Below, piece by piece: positions 1-9,086 of a stretch of 64,000 nucleotides of DNA (its first letter is position 1; each line of letters begins with the position of its first letter). The notes beneath the pieces were generated by a model. The model was not told where the DNA came from, made no database searches, and saw only the letters and a list, made by a program, of their open reading frames with translations. Both the position numbers and the translations under genes were made by a program. The DNA is from Pseudochrobactrum saccharolyticum (lineage in GTDB: Bacteria; Pseudomonadota; Alphaproteobacteria; Rhizobiales; Rhizobiaceae): assembly GCF_008801715.1 (NCBI RefSeq), contig NZ_VZPG01000002.1, positions 124,001 through 188,000 of the forward strand, written 5' to 3'.

Positions 1-593
1 TAAACAGCATCATCACCGAATGCAGCAGCTGCTTCCGAGCGTGCAGTATTATAGGCAACCGAGATATCTTCTGCCGATTTGGCAACCTTCATCCCGCGGC
101 CGCCGCCACCGGAGGAAGCCTTGATGATGACCGGATAGCCGATTTCGGAAGCAATACGAATTGCATCCTGTTCACTGGCAACCCCGCCGTCAGACCCCGG
201 AACAACCGGAATGCCGAGGCGTTTTGCAGTCTTCTTGGCTTCGATCTTATCGCCCATGATGCGGATATGCGCAGCGGTCGGGCCAATAAAGGTAATATCG
301 TGAGCTTCAAGAATTTCAGCGAATTTGGCATTCTCGGAGAGGAAGCCGTAACCCGGATGGATTGCATCAGCACCGGTGATTTCGCAGGCGGCAACGATCT
401 GGTGAATATTCAGATAGCTGTCGCGCGATGATGGTGGTCCGATACATACGCTTTCATCTGCGAGACGCACATGCATGGCATCGGCATCGGCAGTGGAGTG
501 AACGGCAACAGTCTTGATGCCAAGCTCCTTACAGGCGCGCAGCACCCGCAGGGCAATTTCGCCGCGATTGGCTATGAGGATTTTTTGAAACAT
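1..593 (-). CDS. accC: Biotin carboxylase subunit of acetyl-CoA carboxylase, C-terminus outside window
   Basis: AccC carboxylates the biotin on BCCP using ATP and bicarbonate, the first half of the acetyl-CoA carboxylase reaction that makes malonyl-CoA in the cytoplasm. The visible N-terminal 197 codons start [18 protein letters not shown], the family's N-terminal biotin-carboxylase signature. They continue through [10 protein letters not shown] and the glycine-rich ATP-grasp loop [12 protein letters not shown] near residues 160-170. The frame is open to the left edge, so about 250 further residues lie outside. The start at 593 has the ribosome-binding sequence AGGAG just upstream. accB lies 104 bp upstream on the same strand, the usual accBC pairing, and the gap holds a strong hairpin (611-633). 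The assignment is secure; only completeness is unknown. Confidence 0.97.
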   Translation of the reverse strand, partial: MFQKILIANRGEIALRVLRACKELGIKTVAVHSTADADAMHVRLADESVCIGPPSSRDSYLNIHQIVAACEITGADAIHPGYGFLSENAKFAEILEAHDITFIGPTAAHIRIMGDKIEAKKTAKRLGIPVVPGSDGGVASEQDAIRIASEIGYPVIIKASSGGGGRGMKVAKSAEDISVAYNTARSEAAAAFGDDAV

Positions 594-610
594 CGGAGCT
601 CCTGCCTCAG

Positions 611-633
611 GCATAGTCTGAGGCAGACTATGC
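611..633 (-). promoter_or_regulatory. Perfect 10-bp hairpin in the accB-accC gap, next to the accC ribosome-binding site
   Basis: GCATAGTCTG at 611-620 and CAGACTATGC at 624-633 are exact reverse complements around a three-base loop. An alternative pairing, GCCTCAG with CTGAGGC at 604-624, would reach into the accC ribosome-binding region. There is no T-run, so it is not a classical terminator. It could be an mRNA-processing or stability element, or a translational switch for accC. Confidence 0.5.
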
Positions 634-697
634 ATTAATTCAAATTGGTCAGCGATGGCTGTATGTTTGAAAATACAGCCGTGATCTGTGAAAGATC

Positions 698-1171
698 TTA
701 TTCGATGACGATAAGAGGTTCGCCGAATTCAACTGGCTGGCTGTCGCTGACCAGAATAGCAGTCACTGTACCTGCACGCGGAGCAGCAATCTGGTTCATG
801 GTTTTCATCGCTTCGATGATGAGAACTGTCTGGCCTTCTTTAACGCTCTGGCCGACTTCTACGAACTGCTTGGCACCTGGTGCCGGTGCGAGATAGGCGG
901 TACCAACCATTGGCGAAGGCACGGCATTTTTGGATTTGTCAGCAGCTTTCGGTGCTTCTGCAGCCGGAGCAGGCGCAGCGGCAGCAACCGGTGCTGCGGC
1001 AGCAGGGGCAAAATATTGCTGAGGTGCTGCAGCCTGAACAGTGATATTGCGCGAAACGCGAATGCGCAGGTCGTCCTGTTCAACTTCAATTTCTGTCAGA
1101 TCGGTATCTTTGAGGATGTTCGCGAGATCGCGAATGATCGCCTGATCGATACCGGAGCTTTTGTTCGTCAT
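698..1171 (-). CDS. accB: Biotin carboxyl carrier protein of acetyl-CoA carboxylase
   Basis: AccB is the 157-residue carrier whose biotinyl-lysine moves carboxyl groups from AccC to the carboxyltransferase AccAD. The N-terminal part (about 1-45) is the usual helical region, followed by an Ala/Pro-rich flexible linker (about 46-82) and the biotinyl domain (about 83-157). The biotinylation site is IIEAMKTMN with Lys123. The common EAMKM motif is here EAMKTM, an extra-residue form I recall from relatives of Brucella. The protein has normal family length. It lies between aroQ and accC on the same strand, so co-transcription with accC is likely. Confidence 0.97.
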   Translation of the reverse strand: MTNKSSGIDQAIIRDLANILKDTDLTEIEVEQDDLRIRVSRNITVQAAAPQQYFAPAAAAPVAAAAPAPAAEAPKAADKSKNAVPSPMVGTAYLAPAPGAKQFVEVGQSVKEGQTVLIIEAMKTMNQIAAPRAGTVTAILVSDSQPVEFGEPLIVIE

Positions 1172-1214
1172 GGGTCTGGCCCCTTTACCGCTGATATATA
1201 TTGTTGTTTCTTCA

Positions 1215-1313
1215 GAGCCTATTCCGATCCGGTTAAGGCAGATCGGAATAGGCTCCCATTTTTATTTTCGCAGTTTTGAACGGAAAACCGGTTCCCGTTT
1301 TTGCCTTAACTGC
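1215..1313. repeat. Two-hairpin intergenic element, copy A
   Basis: A 15-bp perfect stem (1215-1229 with 1241-1255) is followed by a T-rich spacer and a second, interrupted hairpin from GCAGTT (1270-1275) to AACTGC (1308-1313). The second hairpin has the core AAAACCGGTTCCC. The same architecture and second-hairpin core recur at 14360-14458 and 16243-16340. This copy lies between aroQ and accB. The first stem differs in sequence from the other two copies while the second is conserved. Confidence 0.75.
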
Positions 1314-1389
1314 TTTTAGCATATGCCTGACGGTCAGGGTACATTATGCTGGTTAGGTATGCGTGGCATAATCCACTCTGAAAATCCGG

Positions 1390-1839
1390 TCAACTTTCGC
1401 GATTATGCTGATAACCGGCGAGAGCCCGCAGACCCATCAAATAACCTTCCGCACCGAAGCCGCACAGTACAGCTTTGGCAACCGGAGAAACGAAGGATTT
1501 GTGGCGGAACTCTTCACGGGCGTGAATATTTGAGAGGTGAACCTCAACCACTGTCACCTGAGCTGCGCGAATGGCATCAAGCAGCGCAATAGATGTGTGT
1601 GTATAGGCTGCAGGGTTAATCAGAACCTGCGCGCCTTTCTCACCGGCTTCCTGAATCCATGTGACCAGATCGCCTTCGTGATTAGACTGACGGAAGTCAA
1701 TTTCCACGCCCAGCTTTTCAGCTTCTTTGCGGCAGTTTACGTGAATATCATCAAGGGTCGTCGAGCCGTAAATTGCCGGTTCTCTTTTACCCAGCATATT
1801 CAGGTTCGGGCCGTTCAGAATGAAAATCACTTGTGCCAT
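1390..1839 (-). CDS. aroQ: 3-Dehydroquinate dehydratase, type II
   Basis: This 149-residue enzyme removes water from 3-dehydroquinate to give 3-dehydroshikimate in the shikimate pathway. It has the type II hallmarks: the N-terminal signature FILNGPNLNMLGKREPAIYG with the catalytic Arg19 and Tyr24, the segment INPAAYTHTS (Asn75, His81) and EVHLSN with His101. Length matches the dodecameric type II family. It sits between dsbA and accB on the minus strand, a neighbourhood known from Rhizobiales. No strong ribosome-binding site is visible before 1839. A hairpin at 1934-1968 separates it from dsbA. Confidence 0.97.
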   Translation of the reverse strand: MAQVIFILNGPNLNMLGKREPAIYGSTTLDDIHVNCRKEAEKLGVEIDFRQSNHEGDLVTWIQEAGEKGAQVLINPAAYTHTSIALLDAIRAAQVTVVEVHLSNIHAREEFRHKSFVSPVAKAVLCGFGAEGYLMGLRALAGYQHNRES

Positions 1840-1933
1840 CGGGTGTGGTGTCGCTTTACGATTCCGTTATTCGTATGAATTCAGCTTGTCTGAAGTCTTT
1901 AACTCTTCCCATATAATGGGGAATGCTTTGCGG

Positions 1934-1968
1934 TTAAAGCCTGTAAATTGTATCCGTACAGGCTTTAA
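1934..1968. repeat. Perfect 12-bp hairpin between dsbA and aroQ
   Basis: TTAAAGCCTGTA (1934-1945) and TACAGGCTTTAA (1957-1968) are exact reverse complements with an 11-base loop. It lies downstream of the dsbA stop on the minus strand and lacks a T-run, so a processing or stability hairpin fits better than a terminator. A related arm pair (TTAAGCCTG/CAGGCTTAA) occurs at the end of the PBP1A gene (14302-14339). Confidence 0.5.
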
Positions 1969-2017
1969 CTGCATTTTCCGGCACTAAATTCAAATTTTAT
2001 AGATAAAATTATGAATT

Positions 2018-2791
2018 TTATTTGTTGCCGGTGTTTGATTGACGCTGTTCAGCGATTTTTTCAGACAATGTTTCCAGACCGACAGCGCCCGGAACCAGCT
2101 CATTACCGATAATATAAGACGGTGTGCCGGAAATATTCAGCGCCTGAGCAACATTATAAGCGCTCTGGAAGGAGGTCACGACCTCTTTGCTTTTCATCAG
2201 TTCACGCAGTTTCGCTTCATCAGCGCCCAAAGAAGTAGCAATCTTCATTGCGCTCTCTTCGGTAGAGCTTTTCGGCTCTTTCATCAGCGCTTCGTGCAAT
2301 TCCATGTATTTTTCAGGCATCAGACGCTTGAATGCCTGTGCAACCAGATGGGTGCGCATGGAATCCGGTCCGAGAATCGGGAACTCTTTCAGGACAAAGC
2401 GAACATTCGGGTCGGCTTTGAGCAGCGCCTGCATATCCGGCATTGCGCGTTTGCAATAGCCGCAATTGTAATCGTAGAATTCAACGATGGTCACATCGCC
2501 TTTCGGATTGCCGTAAACGGCATCATTGGCATCGTTGAAAATCGAATCATGATTTTCTGCAATAATCTTGGACTGGCTGTCACGGGCTGATGCAGCCTGT
2601 TTTTCTTCCAGAGCGTCCTGCACTTCAAGCATCACTTCCGGATTGGCGATCAGATATTCGCGGACGATTTTCTCAACGGCAGCTTTATCGAGCGGCTTTG
2701 CTTCTTGTGCATGGGAAGCTGCAACGGCAGAAACCAGAGCAGCTGCGCCGAAAACAGTGGTAGCTAAACGGCGCTTGAAATGAATGGTCAT
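2018..2791 (-). CDS. DsbA-family periplasmic thiol-disulfide oxidoreductase
   Basis: This is a 257-residue exported thioredoxin-fold protein. An N-terminal signal peptide (about 1-28, ending ASHA) is followed by a helical segment and then the DsbA/Com1-like domain with active site Cys110-Gly-Tyr-Cys113 in FYDYNCGYCK. The cis-proline segment GTPSYIIG lies near the C-terminus. It probably forms, isomerises or reduces disulfides in periplasmic or outer-membrane proteins; DsbC/DsbG-like and DsbA-like roles cannot be separated by eye. It is upstream of aroQ on the same strand. The start at 2791 is followed directly by a classical basic n-region. Confidence 0.92.
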   Translation of the reverse strand: MTIHFKRRLATTVFGAAALVSAVAASHAQEAKPLDKAAVEKIVREYLIANPEVMLEVQDALEEKQAASARDSQSKIIAENHDSIFNDANDAVYGNPKGDVTIVEFYDYNCGYCKRAMPDMQALLKADPNVRFVLKEFPILGPDSMRTHLVAQAFKRLMPEKYMELHEALMKEPKSSTEESAMKIATSLGADEAKLRELMKSKEVVTSFQSAYNVAQALNISGTPSYIIGNELVPGAVGLETLSEKIAEQRQSNTGNK

Positions 2792-2899
2792 AGGATCACT
2801 CCGGATAAACCGGCCTTGTCGTTCGGGTTAATGGTGGTAGTCCGCCATACTGGCGAAATGTGAAGTTCTGTTCCGGAAAACCGATATTGGTACCGTGAT

Positions 2900-4336
2900 T
2901 TATTTCTTTTTGGTCTTGGTATTGATGATGTCCTGCGCCCGCAGCCAGTCCGGCGAACCGGATTTCAGGCGTGTCTGCGCACGGGTTGCGAAAATCTTGG
3001 CCTCATTGATACGGCCTGCATAATAATGCTGATCCGCAGTTGCGAGGTCCGAAAGCCCCATCTGTCCGGACTGGCCATAGGCCTGTGCCAGATAGCCGTA
3101 ACCTTCCGAAAATTCCGGATCACGTACCATACCTGCTTTCAGCTCACGGATAGCTGCTTCCATATTGGCTTTATTGCCGGTTAGCATCAAAGCGCGGCCA
3201 TAGCTCATACGGATCAGGCTGGATTTGCGCGGATCAAGCGCGGCAGCCTGTTTGAACTCGGCAGCAGCACCGGCCGGATTATTGGCTTTCAGCAGCATTT
3301 CGCCCTTTATTTCGCGGAAATAAGGGTTTTTTGGCTGTTCTTTGATTAATGCATCGATTTTTGGAATGGCATTACGGGGATTGCCATTGAGGAATGTGTA
3401 AATTGCATCACCGTAACGTGCGCCTACGCCACGCGGATTGTTGCGGAACATGCGTTGCAGAGAGCCGAGGCCGCCGGAATAGGCCGCGATTTTTGCCCGT
3501 GCCATATCATGACGAAGCTGCAGGGCTTCCGGGTCTTTTTTCTCAAAATACGGGCTTTGATGAGCCAGAGTCGTCAGATTGGCAATACGGTCACGCGGCA
3601 ACGGGTGGCTGATACGATAGGCATCAACCTGTGTGCCGCTGATCGACAAGGCGCTGGCAAAGCGCTCGAATGTTGTCAGCATGCCTTTGGCTGACTGGCC
3701 GGTTTTATTCAGATAATTGATTGCCGAGCGGTCAGCTGCTGCTTCTTCCGTGCGCTGATAGGACAGCAGGCTGCGCATGGCGATTTCACCGCCGCCCGCA
3801 GCAATACCGCCACCGGCACCGGCAATGGCGCTGTTACGGGTGGCTGCACCGGCAATCCCCGCACCAAGGCCGAGTAATGTGCCGATAACAGCCATGGTTT
3901 TGGCCTGTTTGAGCTGTTCGCGCAGACGATCCTGATGGCCGCCGGCAAGATGGCCGGTTTCGTGAGCGATAACACCGATAATCTCATTTGGGGTTTCAGA
4001 CTGCAGCAGGGTACCGGTATTGATAAAGATACGCCGTCCGTCGACAAAAGCGTTGAAGCTCGGGCTATTGACCAGAATTGTACCGATACGCTTTTTACCA
4101 AGACCTGCGGCATTGAGAATTGGGGTCGTGTAATCTGTGATGAGGGCTTCAATTTCTGCATCACGCACGACCGGTACTGAGCGCGACTGCGCCGAGGCAG
4201 TGACTGCGGAGCTGGCCAGAATAGCGGCGGAAATCATCAGGGAAAGAGGGCGGTGCAGCCTGTTGCTGACGGGAACCGGCGCCGGTGCTGCCGGTTGCGG
4301 CGCAGGGGCTGTATAAAGAGGTGCGGTTTCGGCCAT
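2900..4336 (-). CDS. M48-family metalloprotease with C-terminal TPRs (BepA/LoiP-like)
   Basis: The 478-residue protein has the zinc-protease motif HETGH near residues 125-129 (two His ligands and the catalytic Glu), a Gly/Ala-rich hydrophobic hairpin after it, and EEAAADRSAINYL, which supplies the third ligand region. Its C-terminal third has tetratricopeptide-like helices (NPYFREIKGEMLLK, NPAGAAAEFKQAAALDP). A Pro-rich head and a hydrophobic segment (about 30-50) suggest export. Family members work in the periplasm on assembly or clearance of outer-membrane proteins. The ATG at 4336 is preferred over a TTG one codon upstream because AGGA lies at a suitable distance. Confidence 0.92.
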   Translation of the reverse strand: MAETAPLYTAPAPQPAAPAPVPVSNRLHRPLSLMISAAILASSAVTASAQSRSVPVVRDAEIEALITDYTTPILNAAGLGKKRIGTILVNSPSFNAFVDGRRIFINTGTLLQSETPNEIIGVIAHETGHLAGGHQDRLREQLKQAKTMAVIGTLLGLGAGIAGAATRNSAIAGAGGGIAAGGGEIAMRSLLSYQRTEEAAADRSAINYLNKTGQSAKGMLTTFERFASALSISGTQVDAYRISHPLPRDRIANLTTLAHQSPYFEKKDPEALQLRHDMARAKIAAYSGGLGSLQRMFRNNPRGVGARYGDAIYTFLNGNPRNAIPKIDALIKEQPKNPYFREIKGEMLLKANNPAGAAAEFKQAAALDPRKSSLIRMSYGRALMLTGNKANMEAAIRELKAGMVRDPEFSEGYGYLAQAYGQSGQMGLSDLATADQHYYAGRINEAKIFATRAQTRLKSGSPDWLRAQDIINTKTKKK

Positions 4337-4784
4337 CAATAAAATCCTGTTTTAAAAACGATCAAGAGCGGTAGCACGGTATCGCATTCGCTCCGGACAC
4401 TTTCATTTACCGCATGATGTATCCAAACAGGTCAGTTTGGACAGGGACATGCATCAGGTGTGAATCAGCTGCACTATTTATAATGCTGTTCTAGCTTACA
4501 GGATGCGAAAAACAGAATGATATATTCCGTCAGGAATCCGCAGTTGTGAACCACAGTTTATTTCATGATATTTCAGGCCTTTTTTATGACCTGAACTGAA
4601 GTCAGGCTTAAGAAGTTTAAAGTTTCGGCTCGTTTTGCTGTTTTATAGCTAATATTTTGTGATTGTTATGCTGTTGTTGCACTGTGCAGTTCGGGCTATG
4701 GAACATCCGGTGTTTAAAGCTTAACCGGTTCTGCAGGCTGTTTTTCATAAAGCGGCAGGGCAGGTGTTTTTTGAGGGCAGAGAA
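4337..4784. other. Gene-free divergent promoter region
   Basis: About 450 bp separate the divergent M48 protease and aminotransferase genes. The stretch is AT-rich with several short T-runs. I see no convincing open frame, and a minus-strand frame through 4617-5033 mostly overlaps the aminotransferase. Both promoters should lie here, but I could not identify consensus elements. Confidence 0.5.
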
Positions 4785-5933
4785 GTGAGAGTTTTTTCCT
4801 ACCGGAGTGAAGTTGATCCGTTTCATGCCATGGATGTGCTCGCTGAAGCGAACCGGCGCCGCGCTAACGGCGCACCGATGATCTCCATGGCGGTTGGTCA
4901 GCCTGCTGATCCGGCACCGCTCCGTGTGCGTGAAGCTGCGCAAAAAGCCCTGATTGACGGCAAAATCGGTTATACGGATGCGCTTGGCCTGATCGGTCTG
5001 CGCGAGGCCATTGCTGCTCATTATGCTGAGCAATATGGCGTTGAAGTCAGCCCGCAGCGCATTGCCGTGACGACCGGCTCATCGGCCGCGTTCAATTTGG
5101 CCTTCCTGACCTATTTTGATGCCGGTGACCGTGTGGCGATTACCCGTCCGGGTTATCCGGCCTATCGCAATATTCTGAAAGCGCTTGGCGTTGAAGTTGT
5201 TGAAATCGGCACCGGTGACGGTGCAAGCGCCAATCTGACTGCTGAAAGCCTGATTGCTGCCCATGAGGAAAAGCCGCTGAAAGGTGTGCTTTTCGCCAGT
5301 CCTGCCAATCCGACCGGCGCAATCATTGAAGATGATGAGCTGAAAGCCATTCTGGAGGCAGCTCGCGAACGCAATATTCGTGTGATCTCCGATGAGATTT
5401 ATCATCGCCTGACCTATGACCGTCCTGACCAGACTGCGCTGGCCTTTGATGAGAGTGTGACGGTGATTAATTCTTTCTCCAAATATTATTGCATGACCGG
5501 CTGGCGTATCGGCTGGATGGTGCTGCCGGAAGAGGCAGTGCGCCCGAATGAGCGTATTGCGCAAAGCCTGTATATTTCTGCACCGGAACTGTCACAGATT
5601 GCGGCGATTGAGGCTTTTAAGGCAACGGATGAGCTGGATATTATCAAGCAGCGTTATGCGCTGAACCGTTCTATCCTCGGTGAACATCTGCCGAAAATGG
5701 GGCTGACACTGGCCGCACCGATGGATGGTGCATTCTATGCCTATTGTGATGTGTCCCGCTTTACCAATGACAGCATGGCATTTGCCCGCAAAATGATTGC
5801 CGAGATTAATGTGGCCGCTACACCGGGGCTGGATTTTGACCCGCTGGAAGGTCACCGTACAATGCGCTTCTCCTATGCGGGCACAGCTGATGAAATGCGT
5901 GAAGCAATGCGCCGGTTGGAAGGCTGGCTCTGA
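4785..5933 (+). CDS. Class I/II PLP-dependent aminotransferase
   Basis: The protein has about 382 residues and the aspartate-aminotransferase fold. It shows the substrate/PLP segment AVGQPADPAPLRVREAA, GYTDALGLIGLREAIA, the PLP-phosphate loop TTGSSAAFNL, ASPANPTGAI, and the Schiff-base lysine in NSFSKYYCMTGWRIGW (Lys233). It transfers amino groups between an amino acid and a 2-oxo acid; the exact substrate cannot be told. The start is uncertain: GTG at 4785 has GAGGGC upstream at about 8 bp, whereas GTG at 4764 would add seven residues. It is monocistronic and ends at a strong bidirectional terminator shared with rne. Confidence 0.9.
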   Translation: MRVFSYRSEVDPFHAMDVLAEANRRRANGAPMISMAVGQPADPAPLRVREAAQKALIDGKIGYTDALGLIGLREAIAAHYAEQYGVEVSPQRIAVTTGSSAAFNLAFLTYFDAGDRVAITRPGYPAYRNILKALGVEVVEIGTGDGASANLTAESLIAAHEEKPLKGVLFASPANPTGAIIEDDELKAILEAARERNIRVISDEIYHRLTYDRPDQTALAFDESVTVINSFSKYYCMTGWRIGWMVLPEEAVRPNERIAQSLYISAPELSQIAAIEAFKATDELDIIKQRYALNRSILGEHLPKMGLTLAAPMDGAFYAYCDVSRFTNDSMAFARKMIAEINVAATPGLDFDPLEGHRTMRFSYAGTADEMREAMRRLEGWL

Positions 5934-5989
5934 GGTCAGTCCTCTTTTTGTACAAATTTGAAATTTAGTATGTATACGAAATAAAAAAA

Positions 5990-6010
5990 GCCGCCGGAAA
6001 TTCCGGCGGC
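5990..6010. terminator. Bidirectional rho-independent terminator between the aminotransferase and rne
   Basis: GCCGCCGGAA (5990-5999) and TTCCGGCGGC (6001-6010) form a perfect 10-bp stem, with A-run upstream and T-run downstream, so it works on both strands between two convergent genes. Confidence 0.92.
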
Positions 6011-6041
6011 TTTTATATTCTATGGGTTTTATCGGCAGGGC

Positions 6042-9017
6042 TTAAAAGAAGCCTTTTTTCTGCCACCAACCGCCGCGTTTTGGCTGCTCTGCCGGTTCTT
6101 CCTGCTTTTCAGCCTGACTGATCTGCGAGGTCACAACCGGCTTGGATGCTTCCTGTGTGCTGCTGCGTTTACGGGCAGGCTTTTCTACTTGCTGTTCCGC
6201 AGCTGGTTCTGCCACTTCAGTCACAATAACGGCTTCAGCAACTTCAGCCTGTGTTTCTGCAACCGGTTCCGCTGCTTTTTTAGCGCGCGGCTTGCGGGCA
6301 GGCTTAGCAGGTTTTTCTGCAGCTTTTTTGCGTGTGGTTTTGGCCGGAGCCTCATCACTCACAGTTTCAGCTTCCGCAACCACTGCTTCTGCAACAACCG
6401 GTTCACCGGCAGGTTCTGTCACTTCAGTCACAGTTTCCGCAGCGGTTTCAGCCGTTGCTTTTGCACCGCGTGGCTTCGCAGGGCGTTTACGGGCAGGTTT
6501 TGCTGTCTTCTTCTCGGACTTTGCCTCAGTCTGCGGGGCTGCTTCAGTCTTGGCCGGAGCATCCTGTGTCAGGGCCGCAGCCGGAGCCGCTGATTTCACC
6601 TGTGGGTTAAAGCCCACGAATTCCGGTGAAGGCAGAGGAGCCGCAGCTTTTTTCACAGCCTGTTTATAGGCAGTCAGACGGGTGACAGCTTCATCGCGGC
6701 TGAAGCCGACAAATTCCACCGCAGGCATGCGGTTGTCATTGTCATATTCACCACGACGGTTTTTACGTCCGCCACGACGGCCACGACGACGCTTCTTGCG
6801 ACGGTCTTCTTCCGACTGGGAAGGTGCGTCATCTGCGTCTGCATCATCGCCTTCATCTTCATCCGAAGCGGCTTCGCCCTGTGTTTCCGAATTATCGCGT
6901 TCACGGGCACCGCGACGACGACGGCGGCGACGGCTGCGCTTGCGGTCGTCATTATTATCGTCGCGTGCGTTATCTTCATCGCCTGATGTTGCTTCAGTTT
7001 CCGCATCATCTTCCACATCGATGATTTCCGGATCATTTTCCTCATCATAAGGCATGAACTGGATTGTCTGCGGAACCGGATTAACAGGACCGGCAGCCGG
7101 TGTGCCCTTATCAATCGCCAGATGCTGATGACCAACGGTTTCATCAATCTGCAGTTCAATTGTCAGGCCGAAACGGCTTTCCATTTCTGCAAGCAGGTGG
7201 CGCTTGTGGTTCAGCACATAAAGTGCTGTGGCCTGCGGTGCGCGAACAGTAATATTGTTCTGCGAATTGCGCTGCAGGAATTCTTCAATCGAGCGGATGA
7301 CATAAAGCGCCATTGAGGAATCCGAGCGGATCAGACCTGTGCCTGCGCAATGCGGGCAAGGCTGCATGGTGCTTTCGAGAACCGATGCACGGATACGCTG
7401 ACGCGACATTTCCAGAAGACCGAAATGCGAAATACGGCCAACCTGAATACGGGCGCGATCATCTTTCAGGCAATCTTTCATGCGTTTTTCAACGGCACGA
7501 TTGTTGCGCTTTTCTTCCATATCAATGAAGTCAACCACAACCAGACCGGCAAGGTCGCGCAGACGCAGCTGGCGCGCAACTTCTTCTGCGGCTTCCAGAT
7601 TGGTCTGCAATGCAGTTTCTTCAATTGAATTTTCACGGGTTGAACGGCCGGAGTTGACGTCAACCGCTACCAGAGCTTCAGTCTGGTTGATGATGATATA
7701 GCCGCCGGATTTCAGCGTGACCTGCGGATGCAGCATCCGGTCAAGCTGGGCTTCAATACCGTTGCGAGCAAAAATCGGCGTGGTTTCACGGTAAGGCTGG
7801 ACGACGCGCGCATGGGTCGGCATCAGCATCCGCATGAAATCTTTGGCTTCGCGGTAACCGGCTTCACCGGCAACCAGAATATCCGTGATATCCTTGTTAT
7901 AAAGATCGCGGATCGAACGCTTGATGAGATTGCCTTCTTCATAGACGAGGGCAGGTGCCTGCGACTGCATGGTCAGCTGGCGGACATTATCCCACATGCG
8001 CATCAGATATTCATAGTCACGACGCACTTCTGCTTTGGTGCGGTTGGCACCGGCTGTACGCAGGATCACACCCATGCCCTGCGGCACTTCGAGTTCCTTG
8101 ACGATATCTTTCAGGCGCTTGCGATCCTGAATATTGGTGATTTTGCGTGAAATACCGCCACCGCGTGCAGTATTCGGCATCAGTACAGAATAACGGCCTG
8201 CCAGCGACAGATAGGTTGTGAGAGCTGCGCCTTTATTGCCGCGCTCTTCTTTAACCACCTGCACCAGAATAATCTGGCGGCGCTTGATAACTTCCTGAAT
8301 CTTGTAGTGCTTGCGATGCGCACGGTTGCTGCCCGGCAGTTCTTCCATTGCATCTTCAGCGCCGACCGATTCAACCTGATCATCTTCATCATCGTGATCG
8401 TCATCGTCGTCACTGTCTGATGCGTGCTGTTTGCGCGGAGCTTTTTCACGGATTACCGGCTGGTCGGAAGAAGCAGCCATGACGGATGCATTATCATCCG
8501 CATCGTCATTTGCCTGTTCCTGAGCGGCATTGAGCAATGCCTGTGCATAGGCTTCCTGCGCTTCAACGGCGAAATCACCGACAAATTCAGGTGCCGGTAC
8601 AGCCGGTGCCGCAGCATGATCTCTGCTGTTGTTATGTTGACGGTGACGACCGGAGCCGCGACGGTCATTGTGACCGCGGCGATTGCGGCGTGGTGCTTCT
8701 TCACGCTCTTCATCATCTTCATCACGTGCTGCACGGGCTTCTGCTTCCAGCAGCGCTTTACGGTCAGCTTCCGGAATCTGGTAATAGTCCGGATGAATTT
8801 CGGAAAAGGCGAGGAAGCCATGGCGGTTGCCGCCATATTCCACAAAAGCAGCCTGCAATGACGGCTCAACGCGGGTTACGCGTGCCAGATATACATTGCC
8901 TTTTAACTGCTTCTTATGCTCAGATTCAAAATCGAATTCTTCGATCTTGTTACCGCGCACCACTACGACGCGCGTTTCCTCCGGGTGGGAGGCATCGATA
9001 AGCATTTTGTTCGACAT
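6042..9017 (-). CDS. rne: Ribonuclease E/G family endoribonuclease
   Basis: This is the main RNA-decay and rRNA/tRNA-processing endonuclease, about 991 residues long. The N-terminal S1 RNA-binding domain (about 25-110 and 220-290) is split by a long acidic and basic insert, as in other alphaproteobacteria. The catalytic core follows, with the metal-binding DNase-I-like part (VDVNSGRSTRENSIEET, VVVDFIDMEE) and the zinc-link CPHCAGTG. The C-terminal third is low-complexity acidic/arginine-rich and Lys-Pro-Ala-rich, the usual degradosome scaffold, and ends in RGGWWQKKGFF. The motif EFVG recurs three times. The ATG at 9017 is chosen over 9053 because GGAAGGAAA precedes it and MSNKMLIDASH is the family N-terminus. 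Confidence 0.96.
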   Translation of the reverse strand: MSNKMLIDASHPEETRVVVVRGNKIEEFDFESEHKKQLKGNVYLARVTRVEPSLQAAFVEYGGNRHGFLAFSEIHPDYYQIPEADRKALLEAEARAARDEDDEEREEAPRRNRRGHNDRRGSGRHRQHNNSRDHAAAPAVPAPEFVGDFAVEAQEAYAQALLNAAQEQANDDADDNASVMAASSDQPVIREKAPRKQHASDSDDDDDHDDEDDQVESVGAEDAMEELPGSNRAHRKHYKIQEVIKRRQIILVQVVKEERGNKGAALTTYLSLAGRYSVLMPNTARGGGISRKITNIQDRKRLKDIVKELEVPQGMGVILRTAGANRTKAEVRRDYEYLMRMWDNVRQLTMQSQAPALVYEEGNLIKRSIRDLYNKDITDILVAGEAGYREAKDFMRMLMPTHARVVQPYRETTPIFARNGIEAQLDRMLHPQVTLKSGGYIIINQTEALVAVDVNSGRSTRENSIEETALQTNLEAAEEVARQLRLRDLAGLVVVDFIDMEEKRNNRAVEKRMKDCLKDDRARIQVGRISHFGLLEMSRQRIRASVLESTMQPCPHCAGTGLIRSDSSMALYVIRSIEEFLQRNSQNNITVRAPQATALYVLNHKRHLLAEMESRFGLTIELQIDETVGHQHLAIDKGTPAAGPVNPVPQTIQFMPYDEENDPEIIDVEDDAETEATSGDEDNARDDNNDDRKRSRRRRRRRGARERDNSETQGEAASDEDEGDDADADDAPSQSEEDRRKKRRRGRRGGRKNRRGEYDNDNRMPAVEFVGFSRDEAVTRLTAYKQAVKKAAAPLPSPEFVGFNPQVKSAAPAAALTQDAPAKTEAAPQTEAKSEKKTAKPARKRPAKPRGAKATAETAAETVTEVTEPAGEPVVAEAVVAEAETVSDEAPAKTTRKKAAEKPAKPARKPRAKKAAEPVAETQAEVAEAVIVTEVAEPAAEQQVEKPARKRSSTQEASKPVVTSQISQAEKQEEPAEQPKRGGWWQKKGFF

Positions 9018-9056
9018 AAGTGTTTTTCCTTCCGGCGGAAAAACGCAAATCAAGAG

Positions 9057-9086
9057 GAACCGGAGACGCTTCGGGAGCGCCGGTTC
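9057..9086 (-). promoter_or_regulatory. Hairpin in the rne 5' leader
   Basis: GAACCGG (9057-9063) pairs with CCGGTTC (9080-9086), and inside it CGCT (9067-9070) pairs with AGCG (9076-9079), with a three-base bulge. It begins about 40 bp upstream of the rne start codon. In Escherichia coli, structure in the rne leader mediates autoregulation; whether this hairpin does the same is inference. Confidence 0.45.
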
